Source: Trogon surrucura
Lineage: Eukaryota > Chordata > Aves > Trogoniformes > Trogonidae
Direction of reading: 5' to 3'
Assembly (NCBI GenBank): GCA_020746105.1
Contig: CM036639.1
Location: 2,170,001-2,234,000 of the forward strand
DNA: 64,000 bases
Numbering within the stretch: position 1 is the first letter of the stretch; each line of letters starts with the position of its first letter. The notes below the pieces were generated by a model. That model worked only from the letters and a program-made list of their open reading frames with translations. It made no database searches and had not been told where the DNA came from. Shown piece by piece: positions 33,971-46,180 of the stretch. Position numbers and translations under genes: made by a program.

Positions 33971-36300
33971 CCCCTCCCTCTCCATCGGCCTGTGGCACGG
34001 GCAGGGAAATCTTGCTGGGGAAATAATTCTTTTAAAAACTAAAAATAGGTGAAAATCACTAAAAAAAAACCCAACAAAACCGAACAAAGCCGGATGACTT
34101 CCCAAACCCCCGAGTTGAGGGGCCACGCCTCCCCTCCCTGGGTCCGGAGCTCCGAGCCCCAAACACACAAAGACCCAAATCGAGGGAAAATAATAATAAT
34201 AATTTAAACAAGCTTTCTCGCCACATGTAATCCGCCTGCAAACTTTCTGTGCCCTCTCCTCTCGGTCAAAACAAAGCGCGAAAACAGAAGGAAAACCCCG
34301 CACAAGTATTGCCGTGTGTTATTTCTTTCTGCCTTTTTTTTTGTTTAAATATTTTTTTCTTTTTTTTTTTTCTTTTCCCTAGCTTTCTCGTGAAAGGAGG
34401 CAATAAACCGATCAGAAATGCATGCCAAGAGAGCAGCTCTGTTACCTGGTTCGCTCCCACATCCTTTTTCCAACGCCCCAGAGACGGCCCTCATGGTTTG
34501 GGTGGTTTCTTCCAAAGTGAGAGGTCTGGGGGAGGGGGTGTCTTGGGGCTTTTTTGGTTTTGGCTTTTTCTCCCCCAAAAATAAAGCTTTCACCTTTAGG
34601 ATCCAGATTTTATTATTAATATTACTATTTCCCCTGAAGATTCTTGTAGGACTCCGGGTGCTTTTTTCCCAACAGACGGTCTGCGGAGATTTGCTGTTGA
34701 ATAACAATGGGAAAAGGATAAGTATTTAAAGAAAAGAAGTGATTAATGATTTTCTGTATAATTCTCACATTTTTCTTGGCTTCTGTCTGCTTATAATGGC
34801 TGTGAACTTTTAGGTCCTATAGAAATCTTCTTTTCTCCCGCTTCTACCCTATTCATACTTTCCAGCTTTGATTTGCTTCTATAGACCCCGCATTCCTGGA
34901 AGCATATGCTTTTTTTTAAAAAAAAAAAAAAAAGAAAAAGATTTTTTGCCATTCTTAGAAGCACTATCTTGAAAATAACACCCTCTTTACAACCCCAGCA
35001 GATCAAAGAGACAAACAGTAAAATAAAATGCAACAACAACAACAAAACACCCCAACGTCAGGCATTACAATAAAATATAGCCCTTGCCACCCTCCCTGGA
35101 AAGAAAAGAAGAAAAAAAAAAAAAAAGAAAAAGGAAGAGACTTTAAAGGTTTCCAGTTGCTACCTCTAAAAATGCGATAGTTAATACAAAATACATCCAT
35201 AAACCTATTTCTTCTACATCAGAGCGTGTAACAGATCGGTACCATGTGACTACATTAATATTATTTTAAAGTATTAAAATGTCAATAGAAAAAAAAAATG
35301 CAACGGCCCTTTGTTTGAGCTGGGGGCAGGGAGACTTTTGGGGACACTTTATTTGCAAGGTGGTCTTGCGGTGACTTGCTACAACTAAAGGAACAACACT
35401 TGAACACACACTCCAGCTTTAAATATACCAAGCCCTGCCTTTGTTTCTGAATAATGCGGAGAAAGATTTCGGTCCTGCTGGGGGGTCTCGGAGAATTCCA
35501 CCAACATTGAACAAATAAGCAAAAGCCATTTTATTTTAGAGGCAAGTATAAGAAAACGATTATTTTCTTCAGCTGGTGCGGAGGCTTCCTCCCCCTGCGG
35601 ACCCCCCCCTGCGCACAACAGTCTTATTTCTTATATTTGTAACTTAGAACTGGAATGTTATTTCGTCCTGAACAGTATTTTCGATACTTTCTATGAGAAA
35701 GAAAATGAAAATTAATACAAGAGCTGCGGCTCACAAAAGAAGCCATTTGTCTTCTTGATTATCTATTTGCTTGTCAGGCTATGAGCTATCGCAGGAGCCA
35801 GCTCCTTTGTAATATAAAAATACACAGAAAACCTGCAAACACCGAGAAACATCTGTGCAAAAATTAGACTCATTAATGCATTAACTACCTTGGAGAAGGA
35901 GATTTTTTTTTTTTTTTTAAATCGAGGAGTCTCTCTAGAGAAATACAACGCTGCATCCATTCCTTACAGCAAAAGCAACGTGCTAATGACTACCTCTGTT
36001 TTGTCTGAGACCAGTTTGGGAAGAGCATATTAATATATGCTTAGAACAAATAAATCATAATATGTAAGGCTTAGCAGTACTTAAGGCTGATATACCCTAG
36101 TCAAACATCTTTTGTTTTCATTAGGGAGTTGAGGCTGTGCCACTGACAACAGAAATCCCTGTAAAAGAAGAGAAACGTGCTGTTTAATTAATTTCTTTAA
36201 AATAGATTTTTTTTTTTTCATCACCAGAACTAAAAAGACAACGTGCTCCCCCCCACCTCCGAAAAAACCAAAAAAGCCACACAGGGTCAGATTCACAATG
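33971..36300. other. Intergenic DNA downstream of HOXB4
   Basis: No gene is seen. AT-rich sequence with poly-A/T runs at 34911-34933, 35108-35126 and 35905-35920. TATA-rich and homeodomain-core-rich stretches at 35230-35290 and 36000-36080 may be regulatory. Confidence 0.5.
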
Positions 36301-36307
36301 AAAAAAA

Positions 36308-36313
36308 TTTATT
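36308..36313 (-). terminator. HOXB4: Candidate HOXB4 polyadenylation signal
   Basis: TTTATT on plus reads AATAAA on minus, 1.15 kb beyond the stop. A nearer copy at about 37098 would give a 0.36-kb UTR. Both may be used. Confidence 0.4.
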
Positions 36314-37457
36314 TCCACTTGCGCTTTTTTTCTCCTTGTTGTTCCTTTTCTCTGCTATTTACAGGTAAATCCTGGACATCCCGAAGGACAAAGGGAGGGG
36401 ACGAGGCGGCCGGGCCGGGCGGGGTGTCGGGGGGAGCCTCCCGAACCTCAGCCGTACCCCATGCTCCCCCCGCTCCGTCCGTAATTCACATTTTCAGTAC
36501 AAAACTGGGCGAGAGAGCAGGAGAGGAGCTTCTCCTCCCTTGCCGGGGCTGCGAGGGTGAATCCAGGTGCCACCATTATCACCCAGTCTCTACCCTAAAC
36601 CTCTTGCTTTGCCCTCTCCCCTCCCATCCCCACCCCCCCTTTCCCAGACTCACAATTAACCTGCTGGAACAAAAAAGAAAAAAAAAAAGAAAAAAAAAAA
36701 AAGGTGGGGTGGTAGGGGGTGTCTACATCACTCTCCATCCTTTTGCTTTCTTTGTCCACCACCCACTTGACCTAATTTTCCTCTTTTTCTTTTTTTTCCC
36801 CTTTTTCCCCCAGGTGTCCCCCTACTCCCACGCACGACAAGCTCAGTGTCCGAGAGCACCCCCCCGCTCCTCTCCCCACAGTCCGTGCCCGACTGGAATT
36901 TTGGTTGGTTTTGGTTTTGTTTTGGTTTTTTTTTTACATCACAAGCATGTGCTAGAACCGCCGCAGCTTTGGGCTGGCGGGACAGAAACTTCCCGTTTGT
37001 GGCTGGTAGGCGAGAAAAGAAAAAGAGGAGGGGAGAAAAAAAAAAAGGGGGGGGGGGGGGGAGGAGAAAATCCAGTTCGTCTTGAAGAAACTGAGCCTCA
37101 TTTATTAAAGTGAGCGCTGGTTGTCGAGGTAATAGCAGACATAAGGTCCATCCTTTGTACGGGAGAGTAAACATGACAAATGGGGCAGAGCTTGGCGTGA
37201 TTAAAGATGAAACAAGGATCCATCTTAGCCAAATCTGAAAACTACTATCTACAGCCTTCTTTTAATGGAAGAGAGGCACAACAGCACAGCTCTGCTTTGT
37301 TGCAGCTGAGTCTCCCTCTGTTCCCCCTATAAATAAAGAGCAACCCTCCTTCCCTCGCTTCTCGGAGCATTTAAAAAAAATAATAAAATCATGTGTTCCC
37401 TACATACACACAAACTCACACCCACAAACACGCACACTCCATCCGTCCAAGGAATAG
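36314..37457 (-). other. HOXB4: HOXB4 3' UTR (inferred extent)
   Basis: Non-coding sequence with C-, A- and G-rich homopolymers (36668-36702, 37039-37060). A 271-codon open frame on the plus strand here is low in complexity (Pro, Phe and Lys runs) and is not considered a gene. Confidence 0.5.
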
Positions 37458-38973
37458 TTATAGGCTGGCGGCTGGTCCATGGGATCGGTTTTGAGATCCT
37501 CCTTGTGGGATCTGCAGGTTGGCAGAGGAGCTGGAAGAATTAGACCTGATCTTGGTATTTGGTAACTTGTGGTCTTTTTTCCATTTCATCCTCCTGTTCT
37601 GGAACCAGATTTTGATCTGGCGCTCGGAGAGGCAGAGGGAGTGGGCGATCTCGACCCTTCGCCTCCGGGTGAGATAGCGGTTATAGTGAAATTCCTTCTC
37701 CAGCTCCAGGACTTGCTGCCTGGTGTAGGCTGTGCGGGAGCGTTTCGGTTCCCCTCCTGAGTAATTGGGGTTTACTGAATAAACACAAAGGAGGAAAAAG
37801 AAAAAAAAAAACAAAAAGGGGGGGGGGAGGGAAGGAAGGAAAAAAAAAAGAAGAGCAAAATAATTACGAGCTGTTCCTTTAATGGATCCTTTCCCCTCAA
37901 AAAAAACATCACACATTCTTTTGGTGGGGGGGATACACTAAAAAAAAAAATACACCGCAAACGTTCTAAAAATATATCCAGAACTTGTCTCCAAATCTCC
38001 ACCTCCATCCTCATTGCTTGACGTGTATTCCTGTCTAAACGTTTTTATAAGGTCCCCTAGACACATTTTCCATGCCCTCTACGTGTGTATATACACATAT
38101 ATATACACACCCCTGCTTGAGCAGCGCTCTATTATCCCCAAATCTTTAAAGTTCCCCCTACACATATGCAAGCAGGCAACCACAGAAACTCCTTTTTTAT
38201 TAAATATCACACTAAAAAAAAAAAAAAGGGGAGGGGGGAGGGAAAATAGTAAAAGTTTACTCAACCCGCCACTTAAATACAAATTACGAAAACATAAAAC
38301 TTAACTTATGAAGATTCAACAGCCATAAAAAAAAGTAGCCTGCAAGAAATTGGAGGAGGATGGTAACAGAGACTTCAAAGGCACATGGCCAAGCAGAGCA
38401 ATAAAAATTTATGGAGGATGTAATTATACCGCTCTGCAAACAGGCGATCGTAAATCTCCACGAATGGTTATTTTACAACTGGTGCAATAAGATTTCTACA
38501 AGACTTTGAGGTGCTACTCAGTATAAAGCAAAGCCACTTTAGTTCACTTACCCGTGCTTACATGGACTTTTTTCATCCAGGGGTAAACTACCGGCTCTTT
38601 GCAAGAGGAATTGGAAGGGCTTTGGTTCAGAGAGTTTTGGCTGCAGGAGGGTGGTGGGCTGGGGGTGACCGGCTCGCAGGGATGGTTTGGTTCAGAGAGG
38701 TGGCTCTGCAGTCCGGCCGGAGGATGGACATGACCCCGGGGGGGATAACACCGCTGCTTGGTGGCCGGAGCTCTGACAGGACGAGTAGAGCTGCTCCTTG
38801 CAGGCTGACCGCGGCTGGTACATCGCTTCATGTTGGAAAGTGCTCTCTCGCCTCTGGCTGCTGTAATATTCCGGCGAGTGATTGGGAAGGTAATCGCTGT
38901 GGGAATACTCTTCACAGGGTGGGAACTTGGGGTCCACATAGTTGGAGTTGATCAAAAACGAGCTCATGGCCAT
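37458..38973 (-). CDS. HOXB4: Homeobox protein Hox-B4 (exon 1 frameshifted as given)
   Basis: HOXB4 is a group-4 Hox transcription factor of the cervical neural tube and mesoderm, also known for expanding blood stem cells. Exon 1 is 38973-38552 and exon 2 is 37774-37458. The start [19 protein letters not shown] is the conserved N-terminus. The hexapeptide VYPWMK and the homeodomain ([12 protein letters not shown] to [14 protein letters not shown]) are intact, and the C-terminus ends SHGPAASL. The 777-nt intron splits a Val codon (donor G/GTAAGT, acceptor ATTCAG). The two exons add up to 739 nt, one more than a multiple of three. The surplus base lies in a G7 run at 38738-38744. With six G the protein would be 245 aa, the length I recall for chicken HOXB4. 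As written, the frame fails after residue 78 and stops at 38692-38694, giving a 93-aa product without a homeodomain. A sequencing error is the likelier cause. Confidence 0.95.
38370..38540 (-). promoter_or_regulatory. HOXB4: Candidate HOXB4 intronic enhancer
   Basis: The exon-1 end of the HOXB4 intron is AT-rich and conserved-looking, with TTTATGG (38408-38414), TAATTA (38421-38426) and GATCGTAAATC. Mouse Hoxb4 has an intronic mesodermal enhancer with homeodomain sites. The rest of the intron is dominated by homopolymers. Function here is inferred. Confidence 0.4.
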
Positions 38974-39084
38974 TAATTTCTTAGAATTGCACACACGGAA
39001 AAAAAAAAAATATATATCTCTCTCTCCTAAAATTTATTCCTGTCCCCCCCTTTACTCGTTTTCCTGTTTCGTGAAACCCTCCTA

Positions 39085-39145
39085 CTTACTGTCAAGTGAA
39101 CAAAGTTGGAGTCCATGTGACAGCGCGGGCCAATGGCGAGGTGCC
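39085..39145 (-). promoter_or_regulatory. HOXB4: HOXB4 proximal promoter (E-box and CCAAT)
   Basis: CCATGTGACAG (39113-39123) combines an E-box CATGTG with TGACAG. GGCCAATGGCGAG follows, with CCAAT at 39130-39134, reading ATTGG on the gene strand. The human HOXB4 promoter is regulated by USF at an E-box and NF-Y at a nearby CCAAT box, and this arrangement fits. No TATA box is clear. A CpG-rich island follows at 39120-39360. Confidence 0.65.
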
Positions 39146-40308
39146 CTGCGATCCCCGGATAAGGAAATCTGCCCAGCCCGGGCTCTCCCGGGGCCCCGAG
39201 CATCCCCGGGGAGGCGGCCGGGGGCGTCCGCTCCCCTCCCGCCGCCCCCGGCCCCGACCCCGCCGGGCCCCGCCGGGCCCGGGGCTCGGCAGCCGAGAAC
39301 CAGCCCCCCCCCTTTACCCCCCGCACCCCTCGGGGGTGTGTCCTGGCTCGGGGCGGTGGGAAACCGAGGAACAGGAGGAGGGTGTGGGGTGTGAGAAAAA
39401 TCAAAATCGCACCCAAAAAAAAAGCGAAAAAAATGTATTAAAATTAATTAAAATCGAGGGTAAAAATGATTTTTCCGGGGGTTCGCGGCTGCGGCTCGCA
39501 GCCGCTGCCCCAGCACATGATCCATGGAGGTCCCTTCGGGGGGTGGTTGCATCTCATTCCCTGCTAAGGTGATACGGGAAGGGACATTGCGCCCCGAGCC
39601 TGGCAGAGATGAATAGGGCTTGTTTAGGATCGATAAGAAATTCATCAGCTAATTCGGGGTACCCGGTCTCCTAAATCACATTTAGCTGGGCTCTGAGATT
39701 GACTGTTTTCCCACGCACCGATGGAAAAAAAGGAGCCCGTCCTCCAAGCAAGAAATCAAGGACTTGATGAACAATTACAAAAGCGAATTAGCCCAAGTCC
39801 TAATGCATCTTCTCCTCTCCCTTTTTGTAATAAAGACGCTTTAAAAGCAAGAGCAAACCAACAGCCTTTCAAAAGCCACCCCTGATTCCTCAAATTCGTG
39901 TTTAAACCTGAAACGTGCAAAAAGCTGCTCACAAGCGGCACGAAAGAAAGCAGTAAATTTTTTTTTCCTTTTTTTTTTTTCCGGTGTCAGTGGTGCTGAG
40001 ATCACACAAACTAAAGCAATAGTGGAATCCTGGATCTCAAATCCTAGTACCCTACCCCCACCTTCCCCCCCTTCCTCCTTCACAGCTCAGATTTTATCTC
40101 GAAGTGATGAAAAAGTTTATCGCAGGAGCCCTGAAGTTGAGCTAAGGTCAAATCCAAAGTATTTCTTTTCAACTATAAAACGGTTTTCTGGTTAAGACCT
40201 TGTTTTCACCCTTTTATTTAGGGTTCGGGGCGGGGGTGAGTGGCTTTTTTTTCCTTCTATTTTTTTTGGGAAGGGGGTTGCTTTTAATGCCTTCTGGGAT
40301 TGTGACCT

Positions 40309-40410
40309 GTAGTGTTTGTGTCAACTACATATTCCCCTAGATACGAATTTGTGACCCAACTTCCTTTACACAAATTCGGATCTACAGGGTACATATAGAA
40401 GACAGATGCG
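40309..40410 (-). ncRNA. MIR10A: microRNA precursor mir-10a
   Basis: On the minus strand the 23-nt mature miR-10a-5p occupies 40391-40369, starting TACCCTGTAGATCC and ending AATTTGTG. The 3p arm lies at 40351-40330 (CAAATTCGTATCTAGGGG...), so the two arms pair across a 17-nt loop. miR-10a differs from miR-10b at one internal base of the 5p arm (TAGATCC rather than TAGAACC), and this copy is the 10a type. It lies 1.3 kb upstream of the HOXB4 ATG on the same strand, its ancestral vertebrate position. It is probably processed from longer HOXB4/HOXB3 transcripts and dampens neighbouring Hox and other targets. Confidence 0.98.
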
Positions 40411-42964
40411 TCCTCCTTGGTCAGAGATCTTCTCCTACCGCCATAATTATCTTCTGGGGCAGGGGGGGCAGGGCGATAAAGTTTTGTGGCTCGAGAGATC
40501 AAGAATTAATCTAAAGATGGTTAAAATATTCACCCTTTGGAGGAAGGACGATTGGTTAAAGCACCAACTCAGTATACGAATATCTGATACTAGAAAGAAA
40601 ACTAGATTTTTTTTTTCTGCCTTCTCCTCCGTACCTTATACATTAATTTACCATAGTGCTGAAAAAAAAAGAATCAAATCCAGGACAGAATATAAAAGTA
40701 TAGACGCGCAACGAGCCCCGAATCCAAATAATCGTCGCTTAAAACCGAAATGCCATAGCTCTGCTCCCCTGCATCCTGAAACCCTCGTAATTATTTTCTG
40801 ATACGCAACTCAAAGATTTCATCCGTTCTTCGTTCTTGGAGGTCAACCAACGTTTGGGTTTATACGTGCGTGTGCGGATAAATGATTTAAAAAAAAAAAA
40901 AAGAAATAAACAGATGAAAAGAAATACAGAATGTAAAGGCAGATGGGACGACAGGTTTTTTTTTTAATGACAGGCAATTCTTTTTACAACCCGAGAAAAA
41001 GATCAAAGGCGTTTCATTTCCGAAAAAGGGATATAAAGCAATAAAATATTCATACTGTCTAGGTAATGAACCTTCATTCGGAACTAATGAGGGTAGCATC
41101 ATGTTGAGATTTCGTTTAAAATTACAGTTGCCCAAGAGATTAAAAGTATAGCATCCTCTCCTCCCCACCTTTTTTTTTTTTTCGTATTTCAAAATACAGA
41201 ACAATCTTTGGTCAAGTATCTCCTGAATTAATTGTGTTTAAATGGCGTTTAAAAGCCACGGCAGAGAGGCTATCGGAGAAAAGAGGCATTTCCTCTACAG
41301 TAAAACTTTTGAGAAATATCTTAAATATATTTCACAAACTCCTGCATTTTTCCTAATAAAAAAAAATAGTTGCAGTCAAGAACGAACGTCCCGTAGTTTT
41401 TCCGGACACGCGATGCCCCGAGATTTTCCAGGTATTTAAGGCGAATAGTCGGTTTTCCTGATAAAACGTTCAATTCCCAGAGAAACAGAAAAACGAGAAC
41501 GTATTTCAAGAAATAAACCCAAACGCACCTAGGACAATCCCCAAACAATTTTTACACGCCTAAACAAGCCCCACTTTTCCAGCGAAAGAAGCAAAGCAAA
41601 ACAAAAGCCTTTTGCACAGAGCAGAGAGTTTCCCACCTCCACAAACCAGCCCCTAAACTTTGCTGCGGAGCAGACAGTAACTCTAAAATTTACCTTCCCC
41701 TCTAAAACCTGCCATAAAAGTAAGAAACCAAATCAAATCTGCTTGTACAACTTGTAGACGGATGCCGTAAAATAATTCTACAGAACCAATCCCATTAGAG
41801 TTCTCTTTTTTTTTTTTCTTCTTAAATTTTATTCCTCCTTTACAATTCCTTCTCTGATTTATTTTATTGTGTTTCCTCGCAGCCGGTACCGTAGCGATCT
41901 CCTATCCGAGGAGAGCAGCCAGAATAGAAATAACTAGGCCTATTTCTATTTTTAACTCCCTCCCACATCCTTTAAAAAAAATATTAAATAAATCCGTTTT
42001 CATTTTCCTTCCCAATGACACCAGGGGTTTGGTGCCAGCAAACCAGCACCCCTAGCGTTAACCAGAACTCTTCCCCCCTCCACACCTCCAAGAAATCTCC
42101 CTCTCGCCTCCTCTGATCCCAAATTAAAGGCAACCCCTCGTCGTCGTCCCCCCCCCTCCCTCGCCCACCCCCCGGCACACCTTTCTCCCTTTCGCTGGGA
42201 AACCGCCCCACGTCGCGGAAGTTTCTCGCGGCGAATTTCACTCGGGCTCTTTTCCATTTCAAAGCAACCTCAGTCGGGAAGAGAGGGGGGAGTGGTGTCC
42301 CCTAGGGCCCCCCCAACTTGTTCCCCGCAAAGTGTGGCCGGGGGAGTCCCCCAAAAAGCCTCCTAAAGGCACCTGCCAGAGCGGGTTGGGGTGCCTGTTA
42401 AACTGCTCCTGCTGCTGAGCCCCTCTTTGGTCGCCCCAAAAGAGGGGTCACTAAGCCGGGGTTGTCCCCCTCACACACTCCCCCCCACACCCCCAGCCCG
42501 GCCGCAGCGCCCAGGTGTAATTCCGACAGCGGTACCTACCTTGGCGAAACGTGGGTCCTATCCTCGGAATAATCCCCGAGGGGTCGGGACGCTCCCCCCA
42601 AACTTGGTGAGGTTTTGCAGGCGGAATTCTATAGGAATCCCCTAATCCACACACCCCCCCCCCGCCTCACCAGTCCCCTCCCCAATCCAGCCTGGGCTAT
42701 TCTGTTCTCTCTCCCCCGTGTTGCTTTTTCAATGAGATTATTTCTCCATAAGAACACTAATTTTTCTCTCTCTCTCCTTCTTTTTCCTTTTTTTTTTTTT
42801 TTTTTTTTTGTGGGGTTTGTTGGTGCCCCCTCCCCCGCTCTCCCCCCAGTATAAACCACTATTGTCCTTAAAAGCGAGCGGAACTGCTCCTGGCAGCGCC
42901 AGGAGGCCCTCTGAGCATTTTGGGGTGGGAAACCCGCAAGTTTTGGTATTAATCTCATAGTTTG

Positions 42965-43075
42965 TCAGTCTTTGTTAAACAGCGAGGCGTGTCCGCAGCG
43001 CGGCGGCCGCCGAGAGCCGCGCTGACCCGCGGTTCACCCCACGCTCCCTCCGCGCCTCTCCGCACCGTAATTTAT
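42965..43075. promoter_or_regulatory. Short CpG-rich island
   Basis: A dense GC/CpG block (GCGGCGGCCGCCGAGAGCCGCG and flanks, named here only by its core GCGGCGGCCGCC) within AT-rich DNA 4 kb upstream of HOXB4. It could be an upstream promoter for HOXB4/MIR10A/HOXB3 transcripts. No TATA or CCAAT box is nearby. Confidence 0.35.
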
Positions 43076-43644
43076 TATTTTTTTTAATTATTTTTCCCCC
43101 CCTCCCCGGGTACATCCCCCCTCCTCGCCCGGAGGTCTCGCTTCTCCTCGATGAGGAGGAGGATATTTTGTTTATTTTATTTTATTTCCCTTTCTGATGC
43201 GCAGATCTTTCAGGTTTGTGCATTAAACTGTGGTTTACACACAGAGAGCAAACGGGGAGCGCTGGAGGTCTGAAATGCTTCTTTAGGGCAGAACTTTTAA
43301 TAAGGAGCAACCGGAGCTGTATAAATGCGCGGAGGGTGGCTGCAGGGTTGGGTGGAAACCAGCCCACACCTGTTTTGCAACAAGGTTTAAGCCTTACGTA
43401 TCCTTTTCATTTTTAATGAAAAAAAAAAAAATCGTGTTTTTACCTAGAACCCAAGAAGCAGCAAGCGAGGAGCGCGGGCAGGGCCGGGGTGGGGAGCGGA
43501 GCATCCCTGCGAGGGGGCTGCGGGGATTCACCGCGGATCTCCGCCTTTACCAGCTTCAACCCCGCGTTTCTGCCCGCGGTAGAGGTCATTCGGAAAGTAA
43601 ATCGGGATTAAGCAAAGCATTCAATTGATTGTCCGGTAGGGAAA

Positions 43645-43665
43645 GGGGGGGGGGGGGGGGGGGGG
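43645..43665. repeat. Poly-G run (21 G)
   Basis: Uninterrupted G tract in non-coding DNA. Its length is uncertain by nature, and it is a G-quadruplex candidate. Confidence 0.85.
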
Positions 43666-46034
43666 ATAAAAAGAAGGAAATCCCACCCTGAATTTTGTTT
43701 GCAGCGCCTGAGCGGCACTCAGAGACCCTCACCCTCGGGCCAAGCCGAGCCCTGAGCAAGGGAGATAAATTAGAAATATCCTTGAAAACGATACCTTTAA
43801 TTTCCTCCCTCTCTCCTCCCCTCCCTTCTCCCTCCTTACATCTCTGCAAATGAACCCACTTCAAATGAACACGCAGCCTCGCGTCCCTAAATTGAAAGTT
43901 AAACGTTGTGATGTAGGAGTGAATATTATAAGGAAAGTTGGGAGGTGGTTTTTTTCTTTCTTTTTTTTTTTTTTTATTGCCGTGAAATTATACCTGCTTG
44001 TTTTAATATCCCGAAAACAAATGGCCTTTATTATCCATTACCTGTTCTATAAACCTGGAGTAGAAATGACTGTTCTAGAGAGATAAGTACAGTAATTACA
44101 AGGGCGAAGAGATGGATCACCCAAGTTACAACTAAACGGTAGCCCTTATATAGTGATATTTTATAAATACCAAGCAAATTCACGGCAATTAATTAAACCC
44201 GAGCCTTATCACGCGAAACAAAACGCTTTACGTTCTCTTGAATTTCACCTACTCCATGAATATATCCGCATCGGGAAAGCAAATGGATTTTCCAGAATGC
44301 CTTTCCCAGGGCTCTAATATTCTCTCTTTCTCTTCCAAGAAAAATGACCCTTGTTGTAAGTATTTAGTCACTGAAAATATTTAAAAGCCGAGGGGGGAAA
44401 AAAAAAAGCAAATTTGCAGGGCGCTTTTTTTTTTTTCTTCCAGAAGAGTTTGCCTTGCTACGACTGTTTGCTTAAGAAGCTATTGAAAAGATCTTCCCCA
44501 GTCCCAGTGCAAATAATATTTAGAATTTGGAGGGTTCAAAGTCTGGCAGCCTAGAAATAACTTTGAAATGCCAAGGGAAATATTTATTATATCAGTTCAT
44601 TAAACTGTTGCAATGACCAGAGTGGAGTCACATTTCAAGCAAGAAATATAAAACATTTCATTCAAATTCCGACGGAAAGCGTGCTGCAAAACAAAATTAG
44701 CTACTTTAACCGGACCGAGCGACGAAACGGGCACTTAAAAGCGCCTTTAAACACATATATTGAATTATTTTAAGCCATCAGTCCGTTGATTTCGCCTATA
44801 TGTCATTATTCTAGATTTCCTACGATTAAGGTAAAAAGGCAAACAATAAATCCTGGACGTTATTCCGTGTAATTCTTTCATGTTTTTGGATGAGTGTTTG
44901 CACTCTTACCGAGTACGTATTAAAAAATGTTTGGCGCTGGAGTTCCGGCGCCCGGGGGAGGCGGGAGAAGGCACCTCTCCAAGGGGTTTGGAAGTGTTTC
45001 CAAGCAAAGATGTAAGAACACATTTTCACCAACCGTGTCAGACATTTTTTTTTTTTTTTTGGGGGGGGGGGTGTTGTATAATTCAAACCCTATCCAAACT
45101 AAATTGACGCTGGAATGAAAATTATTTTTTAACTGCTCGCGTTAATATCCTAGAGGGACCTCCGCGTAATTGGATTTAATAAATGCATTTCCCCCTATAT
45201 TCTGTTAATTTGACTCCAAATAGCGTTTCAGGGGTTATCTTAGAAAAATACTAAGAAGTCGTTCGGTGTTTCCTCACGGGAGACCCAAATCAATCTACCT
45301 TATTTTCTACCGACATCCCACCCTAAATCCTGCAGCCCTCTCTTCCAACGCCCCCCCTTTGCCTCTCGGCTGAAGGTCGCTCCCACCTCGCTCTCATCTT
45401 CTCCCATCTCTGCCCATAAGTAGAGACTCTTCCTCCCACCTCGCCCCCCTCCCCGCTTTCTTTCTCTCTCTCCCTCTCCTTTTTTTTTTTTTTTTTTTTC
45501 ACCCTGACATCGGTCTATCAGGGTTATACACAAGACTGAGTCACGCACAGCGTAAACTTTTGACCCTCAACTTTTTGACCCCTCGAGCTATAATGCTGTA
45601 CTAACAAGCCCCCCAAGACCAGAGTTACCGTCTACGCCTCTAGAAAATAATGCAGCGCTGACTTCCCTATTTTATTTAATTGTACTTTAAGAAAGGGGGG
45701 GGGGGGGTGAATGGACACTTCGTGATTTTTTTTTCCCAGGGAAGAACAAAAAAAAATAAATAATCAGAGCTTCGCAAGCATCAGACGTTAATCTCCCACT
45801 GCTGGTTTAGACGGCTGATTTTTTTTTTTTCTCTCCCCCTTTTGCTCCCCTTCACTTTTATATTTAAAAGAACCGGAGAGGGGAGAAAAAAAAAAATCCC
45901 TGGAACCTAGGTGAGTTGTTGATGGTGGTGATTAGTCTGTTCTGGTTGGTGTGTTTTTTTTTTTCTTTTTTTTGGGGGGGGGATAAAGAGGGAGATGTTC
46001 CTATGTTTATTTTACTTTTTTTTTTTTTTTTTTG

Positions 46035-46180
46035 AGCATCGGAGCTCGGCCACGAGCGGCCCCGCGACCGCTCCGGTGAGGAACCGGAGCACGGTGTGGG
46101 GGGATTCGGGGCAACCGGTCCCGCTTCAGCCCGGCCCGGCTCGGCCCGTCCCGTCCCCGCTGACAGTGAACTTGGTCTGA
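46035..46180. promoter_or_regulatory. Short CpG-rich island
   Basis: A GC/CpG-dense block with CGAGCGGCCCCGCGACCG-type sequence after a T run, 5.7 kb upstream of MIR10A. It is a candidate start region for the long miR-10a/HOXB4 primary transcript, by position only. Confidence 0.35.

Noticed and set aside
36298-37113. 271-codon plus-strand open frame
   Set aside because: It lies opposite the HOXB4 3' UTR, made of Pro, Phe, Lys and Gly runs from homopolymers. No domain, and it fits the composition alone.
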